This document shows positions 34,217 through 43,042 of a stretch of DNA of 64,000 bases, one piece after another. The notes beneath the pieces are model-generated. The model had not been told where the DNA came from. It did not search any database and saw nothing but the letters and a program-made list of their open reading frames with translations. Position 1 is the first letter of the stretch. The number at the start of each line of letters is the position of its first letter. This stretch comes from Rhizocola hellebori (GTDB taxonomy: Bacteria > Actinomycetota > Actinomycetes > Mycobacteriales > Micromonosporaceae), in NCBI RefSeq assembly GCF_016862955.1, contig NZ_BONY01000007.1, forward strand, positions 124,001 through 188,000. Direction: 5' to 3'. The translations under genes and the position numbers were made by a program.

Positions 34217-35481
34217 GATTCATGACGCACGACGCGACGAAGGCGGAGCTTCTCGCCGCTTGCATGCACAACAATGTGATGTGGATGCGCCGCCTCGTCG
34301 AGGCGGGTGGCGGCACACTGTTCCAGGAGGACGGGCTGGAGTGGGCGGCCACGTGGCATCCAGGCCGGGAGATCACGGCATTGGTGACTCAACACCCCGA
34401 TCCCTCGCTACGCGGCCGCATCGACGCCATCGGCGAATACGGGCGAGCCAACAGCGTCGACGTCGTCAGCTACTGGGCGATGGACGCGACCTGGGCCGGG
34501 CAGCTGGATATCTGGCTGTGCGCTCGCGGGTTCCGTTCCGGTGGCCGCCCACATTGGATGGCTGTGGATCGTGCGACCTATCCCGAGAGCTCTTCCTCCG
34601 GCGAGTCCCCGATGACGTTTCCGGACACATTCGACGACCACACCGTGCCGGAGCTGTTGTGCTACAACCCGATGTCGCGCGAGATACGGCAAGCTCTGGT
34701 CAGCCGGCAACCGCAACGGGTCTGGCAGGCCGTATGGTGGCGCAACGGCTCGCCGGTCGGCACGTTGTCGATCAACCTCACCGAAGGTGATCTGGGTGTG
34801 GGCGGCATCCACGACCTGTTCTTCCTGCCCGAAGCACGCACCGCGGGCATCGGCTTGGAGCGATTCGACGCCATCAGAGAGTTCGGGCGCAAGTTCGACG
34901 TGCGCTACGGCATCGCCAACGCGGTCGACGAGGCAGCACCGCTGTATCGGGTCATGGGATTCCAGTCGCTCGGGTTTGGACAGACGTGGTGGCTTCCCCG
35001 GCACGCTGCCCAGCGCGCGCCCGATCCGAAGCAGGTGGCCTTCGCCGAGGCGCTTGGGGAAAGTGATATCAGCGCAATCGAGGCACACGCCCATCCGTCC
35101 GTGTTGGACCAACCGCTTGCCAATGGCATGACACCACTGCGCCTTGCCGCTTACTACAAGCGACCCGAGGTGGCGCGATGGTTGATCGATCGCGGCGCCA
35201 CGCCCGATTTGCTGGTGGCGTGGGAACTGGGCTGGAAGGACGAGGCGACGCAACTCCTGCAGGCCGACCCTTCGTTGGCCACCAAGCGCCAGCCGAACAG
35301 CGGCAAAACACTGCTTCACGTCGCGGTGGAACGTGACCATCCCGACCTGGCGGCCCTGCTGCTCGATTCCGGTGCCGATCCGCAGGTGCGCGATGAACGC
35401 CACCACGGTACGCCGTTGGACTGGGCTGTGGAATTGCGGCGCAGGCGGGTCGGGGCCGTGTTGCGAGGCAGGACCAGATGA
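34213..35481 (+). CDS. GNAT-like domain with C-terminal ankyrin repeats
   Basis: A 422-residue protein. Residues ~155-275 have the look of a GNAT N-acetyltransferase (PVGTLSINLTEGDLGVGG, LFFLPEARTAGIGLERFDAI, YRVMGFQSLG), although the acetyl-CoA loop Q/RxxGxG/A is weak (ARTAGIG). Residues ~285-420 hold ankyrin repeats (NGMTPLRLAAYYKRPEVARWLIDRGA, GKTLLHVAVERDHPDLAALLLDSGAD, HGTPLDWAVE). Bleomycin producers protect themselves with an N-acetyltransferase (BlmB), so this protein might be a resistance or tailoring acetyltransferase, but the ankyrin fusion has no known parallel for me. It overlaps both neighbours by ATGA. Confidence 0.7.
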   Translation: MRFMTHDATKAELLAACMHNNVMWMRRLVEAGGGTLFQEDGLEWAATWHPGREITALVTQHPDPSLRGRIDAIGEYGRANSVDVVSYWAMDATWAGQLDIWLCARGFRSGGRPHWMAVDRATYPESSSSGESPMTFPDTFDDHTVPELLCYNPMSREIRQALVSRQPQRVWQAVWWRNGSPVGTLSINLTEGDLGVGGIHDLFFLPEARTAGIGLERFDAIREFGRKFDVRYGIANAVDEAAPLYRVMGFQSLGFGQTWWLPRHAAQRAPDPKQVAFAEALGESDISAIEAHAHPSVLDQPLANGMTPLRLAAYYKRPEVARWLIDRGATPDLLVAWELGWKDEATQLLQADPSLATKRQPNSGKTLLHVAVERDHPDLAALLLDSGADPQVRDERHHGTPLDWAVELRRRRVGAVLRGRTR

Positions 35482-36905
35482 ACGTGGACCTGGCCCGGCT
35501 GCTCGACGATGTCGTGGACATCAAAGTGGCGGTCATCGGCGACGCGTTGCTGGACGTCTTCGTGGCCGGAGCTATGCGCGGACTGTGCCGGGAGGCGCCC
35601 GCTCCGGTGGTCGCGGTGCTGGGTCACACCGAAGCGCCGGGTGCGGCCGCGAATGCGGCGGCCAACGTGGTCGCGTTGGGTGGGCAGGTCCGGCTGGTGT
35701 CGGTGGCCGGGCATCAGCTGCGGAATCTGCTTGAGGCCCATCGGGTACCCACAGCAAATGTTTTGGAAGGTCCTACGGTCGTCAAGAAGCGGGTCGTAGC
35801 GGGCGGGCACATCCTGATGCGCCTCGACGAGGGCCACGGCGTGGGCGTGATGCCCGCCCTCGACGCGAATCTGGCCGACGCTGTCGCACAGGCCCATGCG
35901 CTGGTGATCAGCGACTACGAATATGGCGTGCTCGGTCCGCACAGAATGCCGGCGCTGCATCAGGCATCCGATCGCGTGGACGTGACCGTGGTGGACGCCA
36001 AACATCCGGCGCGCTACCGCGACTTGCGCCCGACCGCGTCGACGCCAAATTACGCCGAGGCCGTGCAGATGCTCGGCCTGCCGTTGCTGGACAACGACGG
36101 CGAGCGCCTGGCACAGATCCTCGGGCACGGCGACGATCTGCTCGCCGCGACGGGTGCCAGGCTGGTCGCGGTGACGTTGAGCGGCAACGGTTCCGTGCTG
36201 TTTGAACAAGGTAGGCCGCCGTATCGCGCGGTTGCCACTGGCGCGGCCCCCCATGATGTTGTCGGCGCAGGCGACGTCTTCGCCGCCGCGTTGGCCCTGG
36301 CGCTGGGCGCTCACGCACCGGCGCCGATCGCGGTGGAGTTCGCCACCCAGGCGGCCACATGCGCATCGCTCGGCTCGGCCGGCATCACGGCCCGCTGCGC
36401 CCGGCAGCAACTGGCCGCACGGCTGCACTCCGGTGACAAGACGCTCGCAGTGCAGGACCTGGCACAGTGGGCGCGAACCATGCACACCGCCGGCATGCGG
36501 ATCGTGTTCACCAACGGCTGCTTTGACATCCTGCACGAAGGGCACGTCGCCGTGCTGAGCCAGGCCAAGGCGCTGGGCGACCGGCTGATCGTGGCGATCA
36601 ATGACGACAGCAGCGTGCGCGCTCTCAAAGGTCCAGGCCGCCCGGTGATCGACCTGTCTGGACGGATGCGCACACTGGCAGCGCTGGGCTGCGTCGACCA
36701 CGTGGTCGCCTTCTCCGGGCCAACGCCGATCGAACTCATCGAGGCGGTGCATCCGGATCTCTATGTCAAGGGTGGCGACTACGCGTCGATGGCGCTGCCG
36801 GAGCTTCCTGTATTGCGCCGGCTCGGAGTGGAAGTAAGGCTACTGGAGTATGTCGAGGACCGATCGACCAGCCGCATTATCGAACAGGTTCGATCATTTA
36901 GCTGA
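35478..36905 (+). CDS. hldE: Bifunctional heptose kinase/nucleotidyltransferase (HldE/RfaE-like, BlmC-like)
   Basis: A 475-residue fusion. The N-terminal PfkB-type kinase (about 1-310) ends in the ATP-site motif HDVVGAGDVFAAALALAL. The C-terminal part (about 335-475) is a cytidylyltransferase-like domain with FTNGCFDILHEGHVAVL and AINDDSSVRALKGPGRPV, then YVKGGDY. HldE phosphorylates heptose 7-phosphate at C1 and then makes the ADP-sugar. Actinomycetes rarely need ADP-heptose for a cell envelope, and a related protein, BlmC, is present in bleomycin clusters. The isomerase and phosphatase that would complete a heptose route are not in the window. The product is presumably the donor for the GT9 enzyme. 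Confidence 0.88.
   Translation: MNVDLARLLDDVVDIKVAVIGDALLDVFVAGAMRGLCREAPAPVVAVLGHTEAPGAAANAAANVVALGGQVRLVSVAGHQLRNLLEAHRVPTANVLEGPTVVKKRVVAGGHILMRLDEGHGVGVMPALDANLADAVAQAHALVISDYEYGVLGPHRMPALHQASDRVDVTVVDAKHPARYRDLRPTASTPNYAEAVQMLGLPLLDNDGERLAQILGHGDDLLAATGARLVAVTLSGNGSVLFEQGRPPYRAVATGAAPHDVVGAGDVFAAALALALGAHAPAPIAVEFATQAATCASLGSAGITARCARQQLAARLHSGDKTLAVQDLAQWARTMHTAGMRIVFTNGCFDILHEGHVAVLSQAKALGDRLIVAINDDSSVRALKGPGRPVIDLSGRMRTLAALGCVDHVVAFSGPTPIELIEAVHPDLYVKGGDYASMALPELPVLRRLGVEVRLLEYVEDRSTSRIIEQVRSFS
36879..36894. promoter_or_regulatory. 16-bp perfect inverted repeat near the end of the hldE-like gene
   Basis: ATCGAAC-AG-GTTCGAT is a perfect 7-bp inverted repeat with a 2-nt centre. It lies in the last codons of the hldE-like gene and 25 nt before the ATG of the carrier protein at 36919, where the chain of overlapping genes is interrupted by a real gap. 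It could be an operator for a promoter serving the carrier-NRPS-exporter genes. It could equally be chance, since the bases also encode protein. Confidence 0.3.
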
Positions 36906-36918
36906 TAGGGGAGGATCG

Positions 36919-37203
36919 ATGTCTAGTCAGGATGCGCCTATCGCCGACCAGGCCGTGTATGAGGCAGTCGTGGACGCGGTCGATCTGGTGTGCGGGCTTT
37001 CGCGGTCCGAGCTCGATCCCAATCTGACGATCGACGAACTGGGCATCGACTCGCTGAGCGCCGCGGAGATCGTGCAAGAGGTGGAGAAGACACTCGAGAT
37101 CACGGTGGATATGACGACGATAACCTCCTCATGGTCGTCATTCACCTTGGCCGGCCTGGCGAAGATGTTTGTGGACACGCGAGAGGCCGGCCATGGCTCC
37201 TGA
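36919..37203 (+). CDS. Free-standing acyl/peptidyl carrier protein
   Basis: A 94-residue carrier protein. Its attachment site is Ser45 in LTIDELGIDSLSAAEIV, which is closer to acyl carrier proteins (DSL) than to the GATSL carrier at 33959. A strong ribosome site, GGGGAGG, lies just upstream at 36908-36914. The 3' end overlaps the start of the A-PCP-C gene by 11 nt, so the two are translated together and this carrier may receive the residue activated by that A domain or pass an acyl group to it. The low number of Cys residues and acidic composition fit a carrier. Confidence 0.85.
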   Translation: MSSQDAPIADQAVYEAVVDAVDLVCGLSRSELDPNLTIDELGIDSLSAAEIVQEVEKTLEITVDMTTITSSWSSFTLAGLAKMFVDTREAGHGS

Positions 37204-40192
37204 TTCGCAGTCGACCATCCATGGGATGTTCGAGCGCCAGGCGGTGTTGCGACCCGACGTGGTCGCGGTTCGGCATCGCGGCCACGCCGTAACCTATGGC
37301 GCGCTTGCCACCAGGGCCCGGGGCTGGGCGGGCCATCTGCGCGACACTGGTGTCAGGCCCGGTGACTTGGTGGGCATACAGCTCGACCGGTCGGTGGACA
37401 TGGTGGCTGCGATGCTCGGTGTGCTGATGGCGGGCGCCGGATACGTGCCACTGGATCCCGCGTACCCGCCAGAGCACGTCGCCTTCATGGCTGCGGATGC
37501 CGGGCTGGCGACGATCATCTGTGAACCGGCCGCGGTGGCGAGCAGTCGGTTCGTTCCGGTGCCGGCGTCGGCGGCCCAGGTCGCATATGTTCTCTACACC
37601 TCAGGGTCCACGGGCCAGCCCAAGGGTGTGCCGATGACGCACGCCAACGCGGTAGACATGCTCACCTGGGCGACCGGTGTGTTCGGCGACGACCTCCTGG
37701 TGGTGCTCGCCTCGACCTCGATCTGCTTCGACTGCTCGATCCTGGAGATCTTCGGCCCGCTGACCTACGGCGGCACAACGGTTCTCGTCGACAGCGTGAT
37801 GGATCTGAGCGCGGAGCCCAGCGGGTTGGGTGTGCGGCTGGTCCACAGCGTGCCATCGGTGATCACGGAGCTGCTTCGCACCGACCGGCTCCCACAGACG
37901 GTGCGCACCGCGATCGTCGGGGGAGAAGCACTGTGGGCCGGGCTCGTGGAGCAGATCTACGCGCGCAGCTCGATCGAACGATTGGTGAATCTGTACGGGC
38001 CGACGGAATTCACCAGCTACGCCACCATGGCCATCGTCGAGGCTCAATCAGTAGGCGACCGAGGTTCACCGCCGATCGGGCTGCCCGTGGCAAACACCCG
38101 GATCCACCTGCTTGACTCTGCGGGAAATGCCGTGGCACATGATGAGCCAGGGGAGATGTTCATCGCCGGGGCCGGGTTGGCGCACGGATATCTCGGCAGA
38201 CCCGGCCTTACCGCCGAGCGGTTCGTGCCCGAGCCCGGTGGCGGCAGCCCGGGCGAGCGGATGTATTGCACCGGGGACCTCGGCGCCTGGGGAGCCGACG
38301 GCAACCTCTACTTCTTCGGGCGCATCGACGATCAGGTGAAGGTGCGAGGTGTGCGCATCGAGCCGACCGAAGTCGAACACGCTCTGCTCGGCCATCCGGC
38401 CGTGCGCGAAGCCGTGGTGGGCACCGTTGGCAGCCAACCCGGTTCGATCGAGCTGGTTGCCTACATTGTGTCCGATGTGGACGAAATCGTCGCTGTTGAC
38501 GCGCTGCGCATCTTCTTGCGTGAGCGGGTGCCTTCGCCGCTTGTCCCAGCCCACTACGTGTTCCTGCGCCAGCTGCCGCGGCTGCCCAACGGGAAGATCG
38601 ATCGGCGCCGCCTGCCCGCGCCGGGCCCCGCGGAGGTGGCGTGCGCCTCCGGGACGCCGCCCCGGTCGCAGTTGGAGGGTCTGCTGGCGCAGCTATGGGC
38701 GGAGGCGGCTGGGATCGAAGAGGTCGACGTACACGCCGACCTCTTCGCACTCGGTGGGCATTCGCTTCCGGCGCTGCGCGTGCGAGTCCGGGCCTCCGAG
38801 GTGCTCGGCGTGGATCTGCCGCTTCGGATTTTCTTCGAGCAGCACACGGTCGCCGATCTTGCTGCGGAGATCGACCGTCTAACGGCCGGCCAGGTGGCAC
38901 AGGTGACGCCTCACTTGGATCCGGTGAAGCGCGGCGAGCTCAGTGCCACTCAACTGGAAATCCTCAAACGGGCGGAGCGGGACGACGGCGGGTTGGTCCT
39001 GCCGCTGGTCGTCCGCCTTACCGGAAACCTGAGTCTGGCTGCGCTACGGTGGGCCACTGCGATGGTGGTGCAGCGCCACGAGATCTTGCGTTCGGTCGTG
39101 AGCACGCCACCACGCTTGGCCGTCGCCACACCCCCGGAACTGATCCTCATCGACGGTCAGGCGGATTTCGTCGACCTCATCGCCCGTCCCTGGGATGTGC
39201 GCCTCGAACCGCCTGTGCGGCTATTCGTCGCCCGTCTCGGCGAGGACGACCATGTGTTCGGCGTTGTGCTGCACGCGATCGCCGCAGACGCATGGACCGT
39301 GGAGACGGTCAGCCTTCAGATCCTTGAGCTTTATGCGGCCGCGATTGGCGGCAGGCCGGTGCCGACAGTGCGGACCGTCCAATACGCTGAGTGGGCCGCC
39401 GAACGCGCGGCTCGGCGGGACTCGCCAGCAGGCAAGGAACAGCGGCGACATTGGGAAGAAATGCTTGCCGAAGCGCCAGTGCTCACGCTGCCCGGCGATG
39501 TGCGCCGCGCAGCGCCCGGTCCGGCTCACCTGCATATCTTCTGGCTCGGTGAGGCAACGGTCCGAGGGCTGATCGGCCTGGCCCGCGAGGAATCCGCCAC
39601 GCCCTACATGGCCGCGGTCACCGCGTTCGCGGCCGCCCTGCACGCGACCACCGGTCAACCCGAGACGATGATCGGCTGCCCGACCTCGGGGCGGCTGCGT
39701 CCCGAGCTGACCACCGTCGTCGGCCCGTGCATGGACGCGTTGGCGCTGCGCTGCGACGCGTCCGGCGAACCAACATTCCGTGAGCTGCTGCGCCGCGTCC
39801 GTTCGACGTCACTGGCCGCATACGCCAACGATGCCGTCCCGTTTGTGGAGATGGCCTCGGGCTTCCCGCAGCATCCGAACCGCCATCCGGTCTTCCAGAC
39901 CAGCGTTGTCCTGCAGCAGCGTCCTTCGCTGCTCGATCCTTCTTACAGCGCTGAACTCATGGGACGCCAAGACATCGGCGGCATTCAGCTTTCCGGTGTC
40001 CTTGACGAGCCACCGATGACCGCCCTGGACATCGAGCTTGCCTTCTTCGAGCGCGACGGCGACTGGGAGGGCGTGCTGACCTGCCGCAGCGACGTTCTCG
40101 CCGCTGAAGAGGTACAGGCGTTCGCCCAAACGCTGAGCGATCTGGCATCGGCAGCCGCCGACGCGCCGGACAGTCCGATCAAACGAGCTTGA
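37193..40192 (+). CDS. NRPS A-PCP-C with an altered condensation active site
   Basis: A 999-residue protein starting with an adenylation domain (~1-480), hence a possible loading module. It has YTSGSTGQPKG, NLYGPTEFTSY and NGKIDRRRLP, so it should be active. The specificity residues read D C L H I G L S Y K, which I cannot match to a known amino acid. The carrier has LGGHSLP with Ser524. The C-terminal ~400 residues form a condensation domain whose site is LHAIAADAW: the first His is kept (His694) but the catalytic second His is Ala695 and the Gly is Ala. This domain probably cannot form a peptide bond in the ordinary way. ATG 37193 is chosen from the match to family starts; GTG 37169 is upstream. 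Confidence 0.88.
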   Translation: MAPDSQSTIHGMFERQAVLRPDVVAVRHRGHAVTYGALATRARGWAGHLRDTGVRPGDLVGIQLDRSVDMVAAMLGVLMAGAGYVPLDPAYPPEHVAFMAADAGLATIICEPAAVASSRFVPVPASAAQVAYVLYTSGSTGQPKGVPMTHANAVDMLTWATGVFGDDLLVVLASTSICFDCSILEIFGPLTYGGTTVLVDSVMDLSAEPSGLGVRLVHSVPSVITELLRTDRLPQTVRTAIVGGEALWAGLVEQIYARSSIERLVNLYGPTEFTSYATMAIVEAQSVGDRGSPPIGLPVANTRIHLLDSAGNAVAHDEPGEMFIAGAGLAHGYLGRPGLTAERFVPEPGGGSPGERMYCTGDLGAWGADGNLYFFGRIDDQVKVRGVRIEPTEVEHALLGHPAVREAVVGTVGSQPGSIELVAYIVSDVDEIVAVDALRIFLRERVPSPLVPAHYVFLRQLPRLPNGKIDRRRLPAPGPAEVACASGTPPRSQLEGLLAQLWAEAAGIEEVDVHADLFALGGHSLPALRVRVRASEVLGVDLPLRIFFEQHTVADLAAEIDRLTAGQVAQVTPHLDPVKRGELSATQLEILKRAERDDGGLVLPLVVRLTGNLSLAALRWATAMVVQRHEILRSVVSTPPRLAVATPPELILIDGQADFVDLIARPWDVRLEPPVRLFVARLGEDDHVFGVVLHAIAADAWTVETVSLQILELYAAAIGGRPVPTVRTVQYAEWAAERAARRDSPAGKEQRRHWEEMLAEAPVLTLPGDVRRAAPGPAHLHIFWLGEATVRGLIGLAREESATPYMAAVTAFAAALHATTGQPETMIGCPTSGRLRPELTTVVGPCMDALALRCDASGEPTFRELLRRVRSTSLAAYANDAVPFVEMASGFPQHPNRHPVFQTSVVLQQRPSLLDPSYSAELMGRQDIGGIQLSGVLDEPPMTALDIELAFFERDGDWEGVLTCRSDVLAAEEVQAFAQTLSDLASAAADAPDSPIKRA

Positions 40193-40203
40193 GGAGAACG
40201 CCC

Positions 40204-42447
40204 GTGTGGCTATTGCGTCGCCGCGTCCCCATGCGGATGCAACTCAACACGGTCGAATGCGGAGCAGCCTGCCTGGCGATGGTGCTGTCGTACTTCCGGC
40301 GCAACACCTCCATCGCCGAATGCAGACCACTTTGTGGCGGTGGCAGGGGCGGGGTCAGCGCCGCCGCGATCGCCTCCGCTGCGCGCGAGTTCGGCATGAC
40401 GGCCCGCGGCTACCGTCCCGCACCGGAGTTGTTCGGCAACATTCCGCTGCCTGCCATCGCGCACTGGGAACGCAATCACTACGTCGTCATAGAGCGCTGG
40501 TCGCCCCGCTCCGTGGACATCGTCGACCCGGCTTGGGGCCGGCGAACCCTGAGCCGCCGTGAATTTGACAACAGTGTCTCGGAAGCCGTGCTCGTCATGC
40601 AGCCCGGCGATGCTTTCGAACGCCGAGGGAAGACCGCCGAGCCGTCCACCGGCCGCAGACTGTTCGCCACCATGACGAGCCTGCCCGGCATCCGCCGCGT
40701 CATGGCGCAAATCCTGATCGTGACCGTGCTGCTGCAGCTATTCGGCCTGGCGCTGCCCATCGCCACCAAGCTGATCGTCGACAACGCCTTCGGCGCGCAG
40801 CAGAACACGGTCGTCGTGGTGATCGGGCTTGCGCTGGCGGTGACCGTTCTGGCCCAGGTGGTGGCCACCTATCTGAGATACATGCTGCTGATCTATCTGC
40901 AGGGAAGGCTGGACTGGCATCTTCTCACCGGTTTCGCCGAACACATCTTCCGCCTGCGGCTGCGCTTCTTCCACCAGCGCACCACCGGCGACATCGCGGT
41001 GCGCCTGGGAAGCATTGGCACGCTGAGGGACATGCTGGCCAACCAGACCATGACCGCGATCCTGGACGCGACACTTCTGCTCATCTACGTAGGGCTGATG
41101 TTCGTCTTCGACGCTCTCCTGGCCGCGGTGGTCGTGGGTGTGCTGGCCACTCAGATGGTGGTCGTGGCGATGTTGCGGGGCCGAGTCCGGGATCTGATGG
41201 CGCGTAGCGTCATCGCGCAGTCCCGGGTGCAGGAATACATGGTGCAGACGCTGTCGGGCATCGCGACGGTCAAGGCCACCGGAGCCGAGGCACACACCGC
41301 GGCCGAGACTTCCGAACGGCTGACCGCGTGGACAATGGCGACACTGCGCCGTGGCCATCTTGTCGCAGGCATGGAGACCTATTCCGGCGCCGTGCGGTCG
41401 TTGACTCCACTTCTGGTGTTGTGGCTGGGAATATGGCGGGTCATGGACGGCCAGCTCAGCCTGGGCACACTGGTGGGATTCATCTGGCTGGCCGGCGCTG
41501 TGCTCGGGCCGGTTGCCACGCTTGCGGGAAACTGGCAACGGCTGCAGATGGCCGGCATCTTGCTGGAGCGGCTCGGCGACGTGCTGCGTGAGCCCGGCGA
41601 GCCGACCGGTGCGCTTGCGCCACCGCCGTCGAAGCTCAAAGGATCGACCATCGAATTGCGCAACGTGTCCTATCGGTACGACGAGCACGGCCGGTCCGCG
41701 CTCGACGACGTGTCATTCACCGTCGAGCCCGGCGCGCGGGTCGCGATCGTGGGGCGCAGCGGTGCCGGCAAGAGCACGTTGGCCATGCTGCTGCTCGGTC
41801 TGTATCAGCCGACGGGCGGGCAGCTTATGTACGAAGGCGTTCCCTACTCGCAGTTGGACGTGCGGGCGCTTCGGCGTCGCTTCGGTGCAGTGGTTCAGGA
41901 ACATTTCACCATTCGCGGCACCGTGCTGGAGAACATCGCGTTCGCCCATCCGGACGCATCGACGGATGACATCCTTTGGGCCGCACGGATCGCCGAGGTC
42001 GATGACGAGGTGAGCGAGCTGCCGCTCAAGTACGACACTCCGCTGGCCGAACGCGGCGTGGGCCTCTCCGGTGGGCAGCTGCAGCGTCTGGCCATCGCGC
42101 GTGCGCTGGTCGGCCGGCCATCGCTGCTCATCCTCGACGAGGCGACCAGCCATCTCGACGGCGAGACCGAACAGCGCATCGTGGCCAATCTGCGCGAAGT
42201 CGCCTGTACTCAGATCGTGATTGCGCATCGGTTGAGTACCATCCGCAACGCGGATCTGATCATCGTGCTTCACGACGGGCAGGTCATCGAGTCGGGTAGC
42301 CACAGCGAGCTGGTGGAGGCCGGCGGCCCCTATTCGGCATTGGTGGCCGCACAGATCGGCCTTGCCGCCGCGGACGACGGGACTGCCTCGGAGGAGGATT
42401 GCAGCCCGCTTTCGTCATTGCTGAGCATGTTCGAAGTCGAGCCCTGA
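40204..42447 (+). CDS. ABC exporter with N-terminal C39 peptidase domain
   Basis: A 747-residue fusion of a C39 cysteine protease, a six-helix exporter domain and an ATPase, the type that normally cuts double-glycine leader peptides and exports bacteriocins. Protease residues are all present: Cys19 (NTVECGAACLAM), His92 (RNHYVVIE) and Asp108 (VDIVDPAWG). The ATPase has GRSGAGKST, LSGGQLQRLAIARAL and LLILDEATSHLD. GTG 40204 is preferred because GAGGAGA (40191-40197) lies 6 nt upstream. It follows the A-PCP-C gene directly and is followed by a terminator, so it ends the main operon. No double-glycine precursor was recognised nearby. It probably exports the NRPS product; what the protease cuts is unknown. 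Confidence 0.9.
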   Translation: MWLLRRRVPMRMQLNTVECGAACLAMVLSYFRRNTSIAECRPLCGGGRGGVSAAAIASAAREFGMTARGYRPAPELFGNIPLPAIAHWERNHYVVIERWSPRSVDIVDPAWGRRTLSRREFDNSVSEAVLVMQPGDAFERRGKTAEPSTGRRLFATMTSLPGIRRVMAQILIVTVLLQLFGLALPIATKLIVDNAFGAQQNTVVVVIGLALAVTVLAQVVATYLRYMLLIYLQGRLDWHLLTGFAEHIFRLRLRFFHQRTTGDIAVRLGSIGTLRDMLANQTMTAILDATLLLIYVGLMFVFDALLAAVVVGVLATQMVVVAMLRGRVRDLMARSVIAQSRVQEYMVQTLSGIATVKATGAEAHTAAETSERLTAWTMATLRRGHLVAGMETYSGAVRSLTPLLVLWLGIWRVMDGQLSLGTLVGFIWLAGAVLGPVATLAGNWQRLQMAGILLERLGDVLREPGEPTGALAPPPSKLKGSTIELRNVSYRYDEHGRSALDDVSFTVEPGARVAIVGRSGAGKSTLAMLLLGLYQPTGGQLMYEGVPYSQLDVRALRRRFGAVVQEHFTIRGTVLENIAFAHPDASTDDILWAARIAEVDDEVSELPLKYDTPLAERGVGLSGGQLQRLAIARALVGRPSLLILDEATSHLDGETEQRIVANLREVACTQIVIAHRLSTIRNADLIIVLHDGQVIESGSHSELVEAGGPYSALVAAQIGLAAADDGTASEEDCSPLSSLLSMFEVEP

Positions 42448-42458
42448 CCCAACGAAAT

Positions 42459-42486
42459 ACCCGGCACCGATCGCTCGGTGCCGGGT
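42459..42486. terminator. Strong hairpin between convergent genes
   Basis: Two perfect 12-nt arms (ACCCGGCACCGA and TCGGTGCCGGGT) are separated by TCGC. The hairpin lies 12 nt after the exporter stop and 8 nt from the stop of the convergent secreted-protein gene, so it can end transcription from both sides. There is no T tract, as is common for actinomycete terminators. Confidence 0.8.
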
Positions 42487-42493
42487 GGATGGC

Positions 42494-42934
42494 TCAGTCC
42501 TTGCCAGGCTCGGCCGTGCGCTGCCAGGCACTCGCGAACTCGTCGCGCAGCGCGCCGTCGCCCTCGAAGTTGAATACAGTCTTGGCTTCGAAGGCGCACA
42601 CCGGCATCCGGTTCACCATGCACGTGACCTGCAGCTCTGCCACGAGAGACCGGTCGTCGGCGGACATGGTGCCTATACCGCTGGCGGACGCCTCCATGCC
42701 CCCGCAGGCCGCGAACTTGGGCGACTCCGCCTGTATCCTGTAGGCCTTCTGATCGGGGCTATGCACGAGGGTCATCGTCTGCGGAACGCCTTCGCGGTCC
42801 ACCGACTGCCAGGTGCCCGAGATGTCTGGACCTGCCGTGGCACCGGTCGGCACGGCAACTGAAGCAACCGAAGCGGCGATGACCACCACTGTCGCCATGA
42901 CGATCCTGCGTAGCATCACGCCTGAACGTGCCAT
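42494..42934 (-). CDS. Small secreted protein of unknown function
   Basis: A 146-residue protein with a clear Sec signal peptide: RR at residues 9-10, a hydrophobic core MATVVVIAASVASVAV, and a probable cleavage near ATA-GPD (about residue 35). The mature ~110 residues contain DISGTWQSVDREG, which resembles a lipocalin-like or DUF-type secreted beta-barrel start, and four Cys residues that could form two disulfides. No catalytic motif is seen. GGGAG lies about 7 nt before the ATG. It is convergent with the exporter and shares its terminator. A role in the cluster is not evident. Confidence 0.7.
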   Translation of the reverse strand: MARSGVMLRRIVMATVVVIAASVASVAVPTGATAGPDISGTWQSVDREGVPQTMTLVHSPDQKAYRIQAESPKFAACGGMEASASGIGTMSADDRSLVAELQVTCMVNRMPVCAFEAKTVFNFEGDGALRDEFASAWQRTAEPGKD

Positions 42935-43042
42935 GGAATCTCCCTTCTCAGAGCTATCCGCGAATCCAGATGTGTCGACATCATAAGCCCGCTTCGAGGC
43001 GAGTAACCAGTGGTCAACTTCGATTAATGAGTTGTGCTTCTA

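Noticed and set aside
35316-36752. Minus-strand frame of 478 codons opposite the ankyrin and hldE-like genes
   Set aside because: Low-complexity His/Gln/Arg-rich translation with no known fold; the opposite strand encodes a well-conserved two-domain enzyme.
40204-42447. Evidence for a ribosomal peptide (bacteriocin) cluster from the C39 exporter
   Set aside because: No precursor gene with a double-glycine leader or modification enzyme for such peptides was recognised nearby.
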